Below are positions 8,456 through 17,436 of a stretch of DNA of 64,000 nt, in pieces. Source of the DNA: Mesorhizobium sp. Pch-S (GTDB lineage Bacteria > Pseudomonadota > Alphaproteobacteria > Rhizobiales > Rhizobiaceae); NCBI RefSeq assembly GCF_004136315.1, contig NZ_CP029562.1, positions 1,302,001 to 1,366,000 on the forward strand. The letters run 5' to 3'. The position numbers and the translations under genes are program-made. The notes below the pieces were generated by a model that was given only the letters and a program-made list of their open reading frames with translations, did no database searches and was not told the origin of the DNA. Numbering within the stretch: the stretch's first letter is position 1; each line of letters begins with the position of its first letter.

Positions 8456-10036
8456 CTACTGCTTCGGCTTGGCGTCCATCGCCAGCGTGTCCTCGTCGGA
8501 ACGCGGCGTGTAGGTGATCTTGTCCGCCTTGACGCCCCAGGCCGAGACGTTGACGGCCAGCGGCAGGTCGGGACGGTCGGTCGCGACGAGCAGGTTCGCC
8601 TTCTCGAGCAGTTCGCGGCGCCTGGCTTCGTCCATCTCGACGCCGGCATCCTCGATCAGCTTGTCCATCTGAGGGTTGGAATAGCCGCGCGTGTTGAAGG
8701 CACCCAGCGACTTTTCCTTGTCGTTGGTGTGCATCAGCGACGACAGCATGTAGTTCGCCTCGCCGGTCAGCGTGCCCCAGGACGCCATGTAGAGCGAATA
8801 TTCGCCACGCGTCTTGGCGGGATTGAACACCGCGGCCGGCACGCCGTTGACGTCCGCCTGCACGTTGATCGCCGCCAGCAGCTGCGCCACCGTCGGCCCA
8901 AGCTCGGTCGGCAGACGGTCGTTGGCGTAGTTCAGCGACACCTTGAAGCCGTCCGGGAAGCCCGCCTCGGTCATCAGCTGCTTGGCCTTGTCGACATCAT
9001 AGGCCGCCGGCTGGATGTCCTTGTTGTAGCCGAAGATGTTGGCGCTCACGAGCTGGGTCGGCACGACACCCATGCCTTCCAGCGCCACGTCGGCGATGGT
9101 CTGGCGGTCGATGACGAGATCGAAAGCCTCACGCACGCGCGGGTCGAGGAAGGGGTTCTTGTCGAGCTTCTTGCCGGCCTTGTCCCAGACCATCGGCGAG
9201 TTCTCGCGGAAGTCGAACTCCAGATAGGGGATGTAGACCGACTCGTCCTTGACCACGTCGATGGCCGGATCGGCCTCGAGATTGGCGAGGTCGGTCGCCG
9301 GCACTTTGGAGATCAGGTCGACCTGCCCTGCCTTGAGCTGGGCGACGCGGGCCGCGTCATTGGGGATTTCCTTGCGCACCACCTTGTCCCAGGGCTGCGC
9401 ACCACCCCAGTAGCCGTCGAACTTCTCCAGCACGAGGTCCTGCGTCGGCGCCCAGCTGACGAACTTGTAGGGACCGGTGCCGATCGTGGCCTTGCCGGTG
9501 TTGAAGCCCTCGGCCGCCGTCTCCTTGGTGGAATAGGCCGCGGCCGCCTTGTGCGAGACGATGAAGAGACGCACGAAATCGTTGGGCAGGGTCGGTGCCG
9601 ACCCATGCGTCTTGACGCGCACCGTCAGCGGGTCGACGACTTCGACGCCGGCGACGCGGCGCACATAGATGGTCGACGGGTTCGGTCCGGTGACGTTGGG
9701 GATGCGCTCGATCGAGAACTTCACGTCCTCGGCGGTGAAGTCCGAACCGTCATGGAACTTCACGCCTTCGCGCAGCTTGAACTCCCAGGTCGTGGCGTCG
9801 ACCGGCTTCCAGCTCACCGCCAGATTGGGCTCGACCTCGAGCTTGTTGCCGGACTTCAGCAGCGTGTCGAACACATGCTTGGTGGCCTCGGCATTGGCCG
9901 AGGTGGCCGTGAAATGCGGATCCATCGAGGCCGGACCGGATTTGGTGGCAATGGTCAGGTCTGCGGCGAGCGCCGGCAGCGACACGAGCAGCGTCGACAC
10001 AAGCAGGGCCGAGCGCAGCAAGGAACGGGTTGTCAT
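8456..10036 (-). CDS. Peptide/opine-type ABC transporter substrate-binding protein (family 5)
   Basis: A 526-residue DppA/OppA-class periplasmic binding protein. The N-terminus has a signal peptide (MTTRSLLRSALLVSTLLVSLPALAA, cleaved before DLTIATKSG). The body has the family landmarks VSWKPVDATTWEFKLREGVKFHDGSDFTAEDV near residues 70-100 and GTGPYKFVSW further on. It delivers a peptide-like or glycoside-like ligand to the permease/ATPase genes at 11887-15456, which lie on the opposite strand beyond the MarR and creatininase-family genes. The split arrangement around a MarR gene suggests common control. The ligand cannot be told from sequence; a peptide, opine or amide is plausible given the hydrolases nearby. 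Confidence 0.92.
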   Translation of the reverse strand: MTTRSLLRSALLVSTLLVSLPALAADLTIATKSGPASMDPHFTATSANAEATKHVFDTLLKSGNKLEVEPNLAVSWKPVDATTWEFKLREGVKFHDGSDFTAEDVKFSIERIPNVTGPNPSTIYVRRVAGVEVVDPLTVRVKTHGSAPTLPNDFVRLFIVSHKAAAAYSTKETAAEGFNTGKATIGTGPYKFVSWAPTQDLVLEKFDGYWGGAQPWDKVVRKEIPNDAARVAQLKAGQVDLISKVPATDLANLEADPAIDVVKDESVYIPYLEFDFRENSPMVWDKAGKKLDKNPFLDPRVREAFDLVIDRQTIADVALEGMGVVPTQLVSANIFGYNKDIQPAAYDVDKAKQLMTEAGFPDGFKVSLNYANDRLPTELGPTVAQLLAAINVQADVNGVPAAVFNPAKTRGEYSLYMASWGTLTGEANYMLSSLMHTNDKEKSLGAFNTRGYSNPQMDKLIEDAGVEMDEARRRELLEKANLLVATDRPDLPLAVNVSAWGVKADKITYTPRSDEDTLAMDAKPKQ

Positions 10037-10090
10037 GGGGATCTCCTCTTTTTGTTGTTGAATGTCTCGTCGTCGCCGATGTCGGCGGGA

Positions 10091-10663
10091 TCAGTCGGTC
10101 GCCGCCTCGGCGGCAGTCATGTCGAGATCGCGCGGCCAGCTGCCCGTGGCGACGACCATCTTGGTCAGCAGGTCCGACAGGGTCAGCCGTTCGGCGGGCG
10201 ACAGGCATTCGAGCATGGCGCGTTCATGCTCGAGCATCAGCTCCTTGACGGAGACCACGGCGGCACGCCCCTTTTCCGTCAGGGTCAGGGTGACGCGGCG
10301 CTGGTCGGAGGGGTCGATCTCGCGGTCGATCAGGCCGAGCGTCGCCACCTTGTTGACGGCACGGCTCAGCGTGTTCTTGGGAAAGTTGGACGAGCGCACA
10401 ACCTCGGTCAGCGTCAGGCCATCGCCGAGATAGAGCGACCACAAGACGACGAACTCCGGACGCAGCAGGCCGAGCTGCTGCTGGATGCGGCCATAGACGG
10501 GATTGTTGAACTGCAGGGCGAGGAAGTTCAGCCGGAACGACAGCCAGCAGGGATTGTCCCACAGTTTCGGAAAGAGCGGATCGTCCTGCGGCAGGTGCTG
10601 CGGGCCCGGCGTTTCCCGGCCTGCACGCGCCTCATGCAAGGCTGTGCTCAGCAATCGATCCAT
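10091..10663 (-). CDS. MarR-family transcriptional regulator
   Basis: Starting at the ATG at 10663 (MDRLLSTALHEARAG, with GGGGCGAGG just upstream), the protein has 190 residues. The MarR winged helix covers about residues 60-150: LRPEFVVLWSLYLGDGLTLTEV, NFPKNTLSRAVNKVATLGLI and the wing DPSDQRRVTLTLTEKG. The open frame extends to 10861, but the extra part runs through the promoter region and is unlikely to be used. It lies between the binding-protein gene and the divergent amidohydrolase gene. Two GTYCC-N4-GGAAC sites in the intergenic region are its likely operators. It probably represses the transporter and hydrolase until a ligand is present. Confidence 0.88.
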   Translation of the reverse strand: MDRLLSTALHEARAGRETPGPQHLPQDDPLFPKLWDNPCWLSFRLNFLALQFNNPVYGRIQQQLGLLRPEFVVLWSLYLGDGLTLTEVVRSSNFPKNTLSRAVNKVATLGLIDREIDPSDQRRVTLTLTEKGRAAVVSVKELMLEHERAMLECLSPAERLTLSDLLTKMVVATGSWPRDLDMTAAEAATD

Positions 10664-10683
10664 ATGACCTCGCCCCTGAATTA

Positions 10684-10749
10684 GTCCCAAACGGAACGGT
10701 AATTGAAATTTTTGTTGCGTCAACCTCATATTTTTGTTCCTAATGGAAC
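10684..10749. promoter_or_regulatory. Two inverted-repeat operators between marR-like and amidohydrolase genes
   Basis: Site 1 is GTCCC-AAAC-GGAAC (10684-10697) and site 2 is GTTCC-TAAT-GGAAC (10736-10749, perfect). Their centres are 52 bases apart, about five helical turns. They lie in the divergent promoter region between the MarR start (10663) and the amidohydrolase start (10854), as expected for MarR operators. Confidence 0.6.
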
Positions 10750-10853
10750 TTAATTGGAGATATCTCGCAGTTTTGTTGCTGGCCCATGCCGCATTCCGGC
10801 AGGCTGGCGCACGACACCAATCGCGGACGTCGCGGAGAATGGAGTTTTCAGGA

Positions 10854-11555
10854 ATGCGCATTCAGGACATGCACTGGGCTCAGGTGGAAGAGCGTGCCAA
10901 GGTCGACGATCGCTGCGTCCTGCCGATCGGATCGGTCGAGCAGCATGCCTATCTCAGCCTCGCGACCGACATGATCCTGGCCGAGCGCATTTCGGTGGAA
11001 GCCGCCGCGCCGCTCGGCGTTCCCGTCTTCCCCTGCCTGCCCTATGGCATGGCCTCGGGCTTCGCCGATTTCCCCGGCACCATCACGCTGACGCTGCGCA
11101 CCTATATCAGCGTCATCGAGGACATGCTCGACAGTGTCTACCGTTCCGGCTTCCGCCGCATCCTCGTCGTCAACGGCCATGGCGGCAACACGCCGATCGC
11201 CCCGCTGCTGTCGGAATGGATGAACAGCCATCGCGACACCTCGGTAAAGCTGCATGACTGGTGGCGTGCACCGAACACCATGGCCAAGGTGATGGAAATC
11301 GACCCGGCCGCCAGCCATGCGAGCTGGATGGAGAATTTCCCATGGACGCGGCTCGAAGGCGCGCCGGTGCCGAACTTCAAGAAGGATCGCATCGACTTCG
11401 CCGCCACCGGCCGCGTCGATGCCGGCCGCAAACGCGAACGCATCGCCGAAGGCAATTATCACGGCGTGTTCCAGCGCCCGGACGCGGACATGTTCGCGAT
11501 CTGGGAGGTCGGCGTGGCGGAGACCCGCGACGAGATCGAGAACGGCTGGCATTGA
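10854..11555 (+). CDS. Creatininase-family amidohydrolase
   Basis: A 233-residue protein starting MRIQDMHWAQVEE at 10854; the open frame begins at 10734, but those codons overlap the operator. The creatininase fold is recognised by PIGSVEQHAYLSLATD, which supplies metal ligands E29, H31 and D39, and by VVNGHGGNT around H109. Members are Zn/Mn/Fe-dependent hydrolases of cyclic or linear amides, such as creatinine and formamide intermediates. Divergent from the MarR gene and upstream of the permease genes, it probably hydrolyses the imported compound. The real substrate is unknown. A palindromic repeat separates it from the permease genes. Confidence 0.88.
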   Translation: MRIQDMHWAQVEERAKVDDRCVLPIGSVEQHAYLSLATDMILAERISVEAAAPLGVPVFPCLPYGMASGFADFPGTITLTLRTYISVIEDMLDSVYRSGFRRILVVNGHGGNTPIAPLLSEWMNSHRDTSVKLHDWWRAPNTMAKVMEIDPAASHASWMENFPWTRLEGAPVPNFKKDRIDFAATGRVDAGRKRERIAEGNYHGVFQRPDADMFAIWEVGVAETRDEIENGWH

Positions 11556-11581
11556 TGGATGGACGACGGCATTGCGGCCAG

Positions 11582-11781
11582 CCCCTTCTCCCCTTGCGGG
11601 AGAAGGTGGATCGGCGCGCAGCGCCGAGACGGTTGAGGGGTGTTGGAAGGAACAAGGCCGGGCAGAACTGCTCATCTCGCATCGATCCCGACGGGCAATC
11701 GGGAAGGCAGCGTTCCGTCCAACACCCCTCATCCGACCTCGCCTTTGGCGAGGCCACCTTCTCCCACAAGGGGAGAAGGGG
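11582..11781 (+). repeat. Palindromic intergenic repeat, copy B (complete)
   Basis: The left half has CCTTCTCCC/GGGAGAAGG and a TCGGCG/CGCCGA stem, then GTTGAGGGGTGTTGGA. A core of about 70 bases containing CGGGCAGAACT follows. The right half mirrors the left but with a CCTCGCC/GGCGAGG stem. It occupies most of the 331-base gap 11556-11886 inside the presumed transporter transcription unit. Confidence 0.85.
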
Positions 11782-11886
11782 CCGGCTGCAATGCAGGCAC
11801 TCATTCTCTTACCCTCAGGCGAATCCGGAGGGCTCTGTTGCGGGAGGACATATGAAACACGACAAGCACCGTTACGGGGTCAGTGC

Positions 11887-12858
11887 ATGACCTCCTTCGT
11901 GTTCAAGCGGCTCAGCCAGGCGGTCATCGTGCTGATCGTGATGTCGATCCTGGTCTTCGTCGGGGTCTATGTGATCGGAAACCCGGTGGACGTGCTGATC
12001 TCGCCCGACGCCACCCAGGCGATCCGCGAACAGGTGATTGCCGAATACGGCCTCGACCAGCCGCTATGGAAACAATATCTCGACTTCGTCGGCTCGATGT
12101 CGACCGGCGATTTCGGCCGCTCCTTCGTCTTCAACATGCCGGTCGGCGAGCTGATCTCGCAACGCCTGCCCGCGACGCTGGAGTTGGCGGTCATCGCAGT
12201 GATCCTGGCCTCGCTCATCGGCGTTCCGCTCGGCATCTATGCCGGCTACCGGCCGGGCAGCCTCGCGTCCCGCATCATCATGGCAGGCTCGATCCTCGGC
12301 TTTTCGGTGCCGACCTTCTGGATCGGCCTGATGCTGATCATGCTCTTCGCCGTGCAGTTCGGCGTGCTGCCGGCGGGAGGACGCGGCCAGACGGTCAGTC
12401 TGCTGGGGGTCCCCTTCTCTTTCCTCACGCTGGACGGCTGGAAGCACCTGATGCTGCCCGTGCTCAACCTGTCGCTGTTCAAGATGTCGATGATGTGCCG
12501 GCTCGCCGCCGCCGGCACCCGCGAGGTGATGACCACCGACGCCATCAAGTTCGCACGCGCCGCCGGCATCCCCGAGCGCACCATCCTGCGCCGGCACGTG
12601 CTGAAGCTGATCTCGATCCCGCTGGTCACGGTGTTCGGCCTCGAACTCGGTTCGACGCTGGCCTTCGCACTGGTGACGGAAACCATCTTCAACTGGCCGG
12701 GCCTCGGCAAGCTGATCATCGATTCCATCGCCTCGCTCGACCGGCCCGTGATGGTCGCCTACCTGATGATGGTCTCGGTGCTGTTCGTCGTCATCAACCT
12801 CAGCGTCGATCTGGCCTATGCCGCGCTCGATCCGCGCCTTCGACTCAAGGGACGCTGA
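11887..12858 (+). CDS. ABC transporter permease, DppB type
   Basis: Starting at MTSFVFKRLSQAVIVL (11887) it has 323 residues with the six-span DppB/OppB topology. The N-terminal helix-plus-extracytoplasmic segment contains VIAEYGLDQPLWKQYLDFVGSM, and the cytoplasmic EAA-type loop has ARAAGIPERTILRRHVLK. The open frame begins further upstream at 11317, inside the amidohydrolase gene, but the family start is clearly here. It forms the heteromeric channel with the DppC-type permease that starts two bases after its stop. It belongs to the peptide-type importer served by the binding protein at 8456-10036. Confidence 0.93.
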   Translation: MTSFVFKRLSQAVIVLIVMSILVFVGVYVIGNPVDVLISPDATQAIREQVIAEYGLDQPLWKQYLDFVGSMSTGDFGRSFVFNMPVGELISQRLPATLELAVIAVILASLIGVPLGIYAGYRPGSLASRIIMAGSILGFSVPTFWIGLMLIMLFAVQFGVLPAGGRGQTVSLLGVPFSFLTLDGWKHLMLPVLNLSLFKMSMMCRLAAAGTREVMTTDAIKFARAAGIPERTILRRHVLKLISIPLVTVFGLELGSTLAFALVTETIFNWPGLGKLIIDSIASLDRPVMVAYLMMVSVLFVVINLSVDLAYAALDPRLRLKGR

Positions 12859-12859
12859 G

Positions 12860-13774
12860 ATGAGCGACATCACCGTCAAGGACAATATCGACGCGGCACC
12901 GCCGGCTTCCGCCTGGCGCGACTTCTGGCGCATCTTCCTGCGTAACAAGGTTGCGGTGATCGCGCTGGCGGTCGTGCTGGTCATTGCGCTGGTCGCCATC
13001 TTCGCGCCCTTCATCACGCCGCAGGACCCCTATGACCTGCGCTCGCTGGTGCTGCGGGACGCGCGGCGGCCGCCGGGCTTCGTCGGCGCCAACGGCATGC
13101 ACTACCTGCTCGGCACCGACAGCCAGGGCCGCGACCTTCTGTCGGCCATCATCTATGGCCTGCGCATCTCGCTGGAGATGGGCCTGATCGCCGGCGCGGT
13201 GGCCTTCACCATCGGTGCCATCGTCGGCTGTTTCGCCGCCTATGCCGGCGGCCGCTTCGAGACATTCATCATGCGGCTGGTGGACGTGCAACTGTCCTTC
13301 CCGGCCATCCTGCTCGCCTTCGTCGTCGCCGCGCTGCTGGGACAGGGTAAGGGACAGCTGATCCTGGCGCTGGTCTTCGCCCAATATGCCTATTTCGTGC
13401 GGACCGCCCATGGCGCGGCCTCGGCCGAACGGCAGAAGGACTATGTGCAGGCGGCACTCTCCATTCCGATGAGCGGCTGGTTCGTGGTCACCCGGCACAT
13501 CCTGCCGAACTCGCTGCCGCCGCTGATCGTCGTCGCCACGGTGCAGGTCGCCTCCGCCATTTCGCTGGAAGCGACGCTGTCCTTCCTCGGCGTCGGCCTG
13601 CCACCCACCGAACCGTCGCTCGGCATGCTGATTGCGAACGGCTTCCAGTATCTCCTGTCAGGCCGCTACTGGATCTCGATCTATCCGGGCGTCGCCCTCA
13701 TCATCCTGATCATGGCGATCAACCTGGTCGGCGACCAGGTCCGCGATCAACTCAATCCACGGCTGCGCAAATGA
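12860..13774 (+). CDS. ABC transporter permease, DppC type
   Basis: A 304-residue protein starting MSDITVKDNIDAAPPAS; the ATG at 12860 comes directly after the DppB-type stop. It has the OppC_N-like first span (FLRNKVAVIALAVVLVIALVAIFAPF), the HYLLGTDSQGRDLLSAIIYGLRISLEMG motif diagnostic of the family, and a C-terminal EAA region followed by GVGLPPTEPSLGMLI. It pairs with the DppB-type subunit. Its stop overlaps the ATPase gene start by ATGA, so translation is coupled. Confidence 0.93.
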   Translation: MSDITVKDNIDAAPPASAWRDFWRIFLRNKVAVIALAVVLVIALVAIFAPFITPQDPYDLRSLVLRDARRPPGFVGANGMHYLLGTDSQGRDLLSAIIYGLRISLEMGLIAGAVAFTIGAIVGCFAAYAGGRFETFIMRLVDVQLSFPAILLAFVVAALLGQGKGQLILALVFAQYAYFVRTAHGAASAERQKDYVQAALSIPMSGWFVVTRHILPNSLPPLIVVATVQVASAISLEATLSFLGVGLPPTEPSLGMLIANGFQYLLSGRYWISIYPGVALIILIMAINLVGDQVRDQLNPRLRK

Positions 13775-15456
13775 CCGAACTGCTCAAAGTCGAGAACCTG
13801 CGCACCTATTTCGAGACCGAGCGCGGCATCGTCAAATCGGTCGACGGCATTTCCTTCGAGGTGGGCAAGGGCGAGATCTTCGGCCTGGTGGGCGAATCCG
13901 GTTCGGGCAAGTCGATCACCGGCTTCTCGCTGATCGGCCTGCTCGACGCCAATGGCAAGGTGCAGCCGGGCAGTTCCGTCAGGCTGGAGGGCCGCGAGAT
14001 CGTCGGCCTGCCGGACCAGGAGCTGCGCAAGATCCGCGGCCGCGAGATCGCGATGGTCTTCCAGGACCCGATGATGACGCTGAACCCGGTGCTGAAGATC
14101 GTCGACCAGATCGCCATGGCGATCCGCGCCCATGAAAAGGCCAGCGATCAGGACGTGCGCCGCCGCGCCATCGAGGCGCTGGCGCGCGTGCGCATCGTCG
14201 AGCCCGAGAAGAAGATCGACCAGTATCCGCACCAGTTCTCGGGCGGCATGCGCCAGCGCGTCGCCATTGCCATCGCCCTGCTACACAAGCCCAAGCTGGT
14301 GATCGCCGACGAGCCGACGACGGCGCTCGACGTCTCCGTGCAGGCCGACATCCTCAAGGAGATGAAGGCGCTGGTGGCCGAACTCGGCGTCTCGATGATC
14401 TGGATCAGCCACGACCTGGCGACGGTCAGCCAGATCTCGCAGCGCATCGCGGTGATGCGCCGCGGCAAGATCGTGGAAACCGGCAGCGTCACGCAAGTGC
14501 TTGGCACGCCGCAACATTCCTATACGCAAGGGCTGCTCGACGCCCTGCCCTCGCGCGCCAGGCCCGGCGAACTGCTGGCCTCGGCCGCGACCGAAAGTTC
14601 CGGCCCGATCGTGCTCGACGATCTGGCCAAAGCCGCTCCCAAGGCTGCCGACGGCGCGTTCGTCCAGGTCGACGATGTCGACATGGTCTTCGAGCGCCCC
14701 GTCGGCCGCGTCGGGCGTTTCACGCAGAAGCTCGGCATGAGCCAGCCGCCGCATGCCGTCCACGCCGTCAGGGACGCCAGCCTGACCATCGCCCAGGGCG
14801 AGGTGCTCGGACTGGTCGGCGAAAGCGGCTCCGGCAAGTCGACGCTCGGCCGCATCATCTGCGGTATCTACACCCCGACTGCCGGCACGGTGACCGTCGC
14901 CGGCCGGAAGGTGCGCGAAGGCCAGCGCAAGCTCGGCACCGGCGTGCAGATGATCTTCCAGGATCCTTATGCCTCGCTCGATCCCCGCCGCACCATCTTC
15001 CAGTCCGTCGCCGAGGGTCCGCTGGCGCATGGCCTCACCACGCGCAGCAGCGCCCGTGCCTATGTGAACCGCTGGCTGAAGGCGGTCGCCTTCGACCCTG
15101 CGCTTGGCGACCGTTACCCGCACCAGTTTTCCGGCGGCCAGCGCCAGCGCATCGCGATCGCACGGGCGCTGGCCATGCAGCCGGAACTGATCGTCTGCGA
15201 CGAACCGGTTGCCTCGCTCGATGTCTCGATCCAGGCACAGGTGATCAACCTTCTGATCGAATTGCGCCGCACGCTGAACCTGACGCTGCTGTTCATCAGC
15301 CACGACCTGTCGGTGGTGCGCCATCTGTGCGACCGGGTCGTCGTCATGCATCACGGCAGGATCGTCGAAGAGGCGGAAGTCGGCCAGCTTTTCGAAGCAC
15401 CGAGCCAGGCCTACACCAGGATGCTGCTCGACGCGGTGCCGAAACTGGCGGTGTAG
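13771..15456 (+). CDS. Fused double ATP-binding subunit of a dipeptide-type ABC transporter (DppD-DppF fusion)
   Basis: A 561-residue protein with two complete ABC cassettes. Cassette 1 has Walker A GESGSGKS (about 41-48), signature FSGGMRQRV (about 156) and Walker B LVIADEPTTALD (about 176). Cassette 2 has Walker A GESGSGKS (about 349), signature FSGGQRQRI (about 451) and Walker B LIVCDEPVASLD. Each half ends with the oligopeptide-type C-terminal region. The fusion replaces separate DppD and DppF proteins and is common in rhizobial importers. It powers the permease pair just upstream. Confidence 0.93.
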   Translation: MTELLKVENLRTYFETERGIVKSVDGISFEVGKGEIFGLVGESGSGKSITGFSLIGLLDANGKVQPGSSVRLEGREIVGLPDQELRKIRGREIAMVFQDPMMTLNPVLKIVDQIAMAIRAHEKASDQDVRRRAIEALARVRIVEPEKKIDQYPHQFSGGMRQRVAIAIALLHKPKLVIADEPTTALDVSVQADILKEMKALVAELGVSMIWISHDLATVSQISQRIAVMRRGKIVETGSVTQVLGTPQHSYTQGLLDALPSRARPGELLASAATESSGPIVLDDLAKAAPKAADGAFVQVDDVDMVFERPVGRVGRFTQKLGMSQPPHAVHAVRDASLTIAQGEVLGLVGESGSGKSTLGRIICGIYTPTAGTVTVAGRKVREGQRKLGTGVQMIFQDPYASLDPRRTIFQSVAEGPLAHGLTTRSSARAYVNRWLKAVAFDPALGDRYPHQFSGGQRQRIAIARALAMQPELIVCDEPVASLDVSIQAQVINLLIELRRTLNLTLLFISHDLSVVRHLCDRVVVMHHGRIVEEAEVGQLFEAPSQAYTRMLLDAVPKLAV

Positions 15457-15498
15457 AAATCGGGCGGGGCCAGCCCGCGACGCGCAAATAGCGCCAAA

Positions 15499-15518
15499 GG
15501 CGTCGCCTTCGCGACGCC
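15499..15518 (+). terminator. GC-rich hairpin after the ABC transporter operon
   Basis: GGCGTCGC-CTTC-GCGACGCC, an 8-bp stem with a CTTC loop, lies 43 bases after the ATPase stop. No U-run follows, so a full terminator is uncertain. The rest of 15457-15691 contains no gene and probably holds the promoter of the TauE operon. Confidence 0.5.
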
Positions 15519-15691
15519 CTGCCATCAAATTGCCTGTTAGCTTGCCCGTAACTGCTTGAATGGGTTTTTGTTTCGGTAACCGTGACCGGTGTTTTCCCTG
15601 TCACGTTGCCGGCGCAAGAACGAATTAGCTTTTCGATGGTATAGCAACAGAAGTTCTGTTGCCGAGAGGCTGGATTGATCGAGACTGACGG

Positions 15692-16615
15692 GTGAGCATT
15701 TATCTCCCGATCGCGGAAATTTCCGTCAACATCCTCGTGCTGCTCGCCATGGGCGCAGCGGTGGGTTTCCTGTCGGGCATGTTCGGCGTCGGCGGCGGAT
15801 TCCTGATCACGCCACTGCTGATCTTCTACAACATCCCGCCGGCAATCGCGGTCGCCACCGGCGCCAACCAGGTCATCGCCTCGTCCTTCTCCGGCGCGCT
15901 GTCGCACATGAAGCGAGGTACGCTTGATTTCAAGCTGGGCGGGGTATTGTTAGCCGGCGGTGTCGTCGGCTCGACGGTCGGCATCTATGTGTTCGGCCTG
16001 CTGCGCGAGATCGGCCAGCTCGACCTGTTCATTTCGCTGCTCTACGTGGTGCTGCTCGGCACGGTGGGCGGACTGATGCTGGTGGAGAGCATCAATGCGC
16101 TGCGCGCCACGCGCGGCGGCGCGGCACCGGTGCTGAAGAAATCCGGCCAGCACAACTGGATCCACCGGCTGCCGCTGAAGATGCGCTTCCGCGCGTCCAA
16201 GCTGTTCGTCAGCGTCATCCCGGTGCTCGGCCTCGGCGCCGCCATCGGCTTCCTGTCGTCGATCATGGGTGTCGGCGGCGGCTTCATCATGGTGCCGGCA
16301 CTGATCTACCTGCTGAAGGTGCCGACCAACGTCGTCATCGGAACTTCGCTGTTCCAGATCATCTTCACCTCGGCCTACACCACGCTGGTGCACGCCACCA
16401 CCAACCAGACGGTGGACGTGATGCTGGCGTTCCTGCTGATGGTCGGCGGCGTCGCCGGTGCGCAATACGGCGCCAGGGCCGGCCAGAAACTGCGCGGCGA
16501 GCAGCTGCGCGCACTGCTGGCAGCGCTGGTTCTGGCGGTGGCCATCCGCCTAGCCATCGATCTCTTCGTAACGCCACCCAACCTCTATTCGCTCGCCGCG
16601 CTGGGGCTGAGCTGA
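15692..16615 (+). CDS. TauE/SafE-family sulfite/sulfur-compound exporter
   Basis: A 307-residue, multi-span membrane protein with the internally duplicated DUF81 motif: FGVGGGFLITPLLIFY near residue 31 and MGVGGGFIMVPALIYL in the second half. It starts with GTG at 15692 (VSIYLPIAEISVNILVL). TauE/SafE proteins export sulfite or other sulfur-containing organic anions across the inner membrane. The stop overlaps the TIGR02186 gene start (TGATG), and the operon probably continues to the flavoprotein genes, so a role in sulfur-oxyanion handling is inferred. Confidence 0.9.
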   Translation: MSIYLPIAEISVNILVLLAMGAAVGFLSGMFGVGGGFLITPLLIFYNIPPAIAVATGANQVIASSFSGALSHMKRGTLDFKLGGVLLAGGVVGSTVGIYVFGLLREIGQLDLFISLLYVVLLGTVGGLMLVESINALRATRGGAAPVLKKSGQHNWIHRLPLKMRFRASKLFVSVIPVLGLGAAIGFLSSIMGVGGGFIMVPALIYLLKVPTNVVIGTSLFQIIFTSAYTTLVHATTNQTVDVMLAFLLMVGGVAGAQYGARAGQKLRGEQLRALLAALVLAVAIRLAIDLFVTPPNLYSLAALGLS

Positions 16616-17436
16616 TGGCAGTTCAGACCCTGCCGGTTTCGTCCCCGTCCCGCCGGTTCGGCATGACCCTGGGCTTGCTGCTGCTCCTCGCGTTCGCCGC
16701 GCTGCCGGCCGCGGCGCAGTCGCCGCACCAGGAAAATATCCAGATCGGGCTTTCCACCGACAGGGTGATGATCACCGCGGGCTTCACCGGTGCCGACCTC
16801 ACCATCTTTGGCGCACTGGAGGATGCCGACCCGCAGATCGCCCGCCAGGGCCGCTATGACGTGATCGTGGTGCTGGAGGGTCCCGCGAGACCGGTCGTGG
16901 TGCGCCGCAAGGACCGCGTGCTGGGCGTCTGGATCAACCTGGAATCGGAAACCTTCGAGAACGTGCCGGTATCCTATTCGGTCGCCACCACACGGCCGTT
17001 CCAGGACATCACCGAGCCGGCAAGCTACAAGCAGCTCTCGCTTGGTGCCAACAACATCTTCATGCAGCCGGCCGACGAGAGCCAGAATCCGGCGACCATC
17101 GCCGAGTTCACCAAGGCGCTGCGCGAACGCAAGGCGGCGACCGGGCAGTACAGCGAGAATGTCGGCGGCGTGCAGTTCCTGTCACAGAACCTGTTCCGCG
17201 CCACGGTCAGGCTGGCGCCCAGCGTACCCGTCGGCACGCACAAGGCGCGCGCCTACCTTTTCAAGAACGGCCTTTTCGTGAAGGAAAGCTCGGCCCAGCT
17301 CGAAATCCGCAAGTCCGGTTTCGAACAGTCGATCTTCCGTGCCGCCCACGACTATTCCTTCCTCTACGGCTTCTTCGCCATCAGCCTGGCCATGATCACC
17401 GGCTGGCTCGGACGCGTCATCTTCCGCAAGGATTGA
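16615..17436 (+). CDS. TIGR02186 / Alph_Pro_TM family membrane-anchored periplasmic protein
   Basis: A 273-residue protein with an N-terminal signal or anchor (LGLLLLLAFAALPAAAQS), a periplasmic beta-rich body (ENIQIGLSTDRVMITAGFTGADLTIFG...) and one C-terminal span (YSFLYGFFAISLAMITGWLGRVIF). It belongs to the alphaproteobacterial TIGR02186 family, which commonly sits beside TauE/SafE genes. It overlaps TauE by TGATG, so the two are translated together. The function is unknown. A periplasmic partner of the exporter is a reasonable inference. Confidence 0.88.
   Translation: MAVQTLPVSSPSRRFGMTLGLLLLLAFAALPAAAQSPHQENIQIGLSTDRVMITAGFTGADLTIFGALEDADPQIARQGRYDVIVVLEGPARPVVVRRKDRVLGVWINLESETFENVPVSYSVATTRPFQDITEPASYKQLSLGANNIFMQPADESQNPATIAEFTKALRERKAATGQYSENVGGVQFLSQNLFRATVRLAPSVPVGTHKARAYLFKNGLFVKESSAQLEIRKSGFEQSIFRAAHDYSFLYGFFAISLAMITGWLGRVIFRKD

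Noticed and set aside
8336..10684. Plus-strand open frame of 782 codons opposite the peptide-binding protein and MarR genes
   Set aside because: It runs antisense through two well-recognised genes and has a His/Arg/Gly-rich composition typical of shadow frames.
10664..10861. N-terminal extension of the MarR protein up to 10861
   Set aside because: It would cover both operator palindromes and the start of the divergent gene; the ATG at 10663 has a better ribosome site and family fit.
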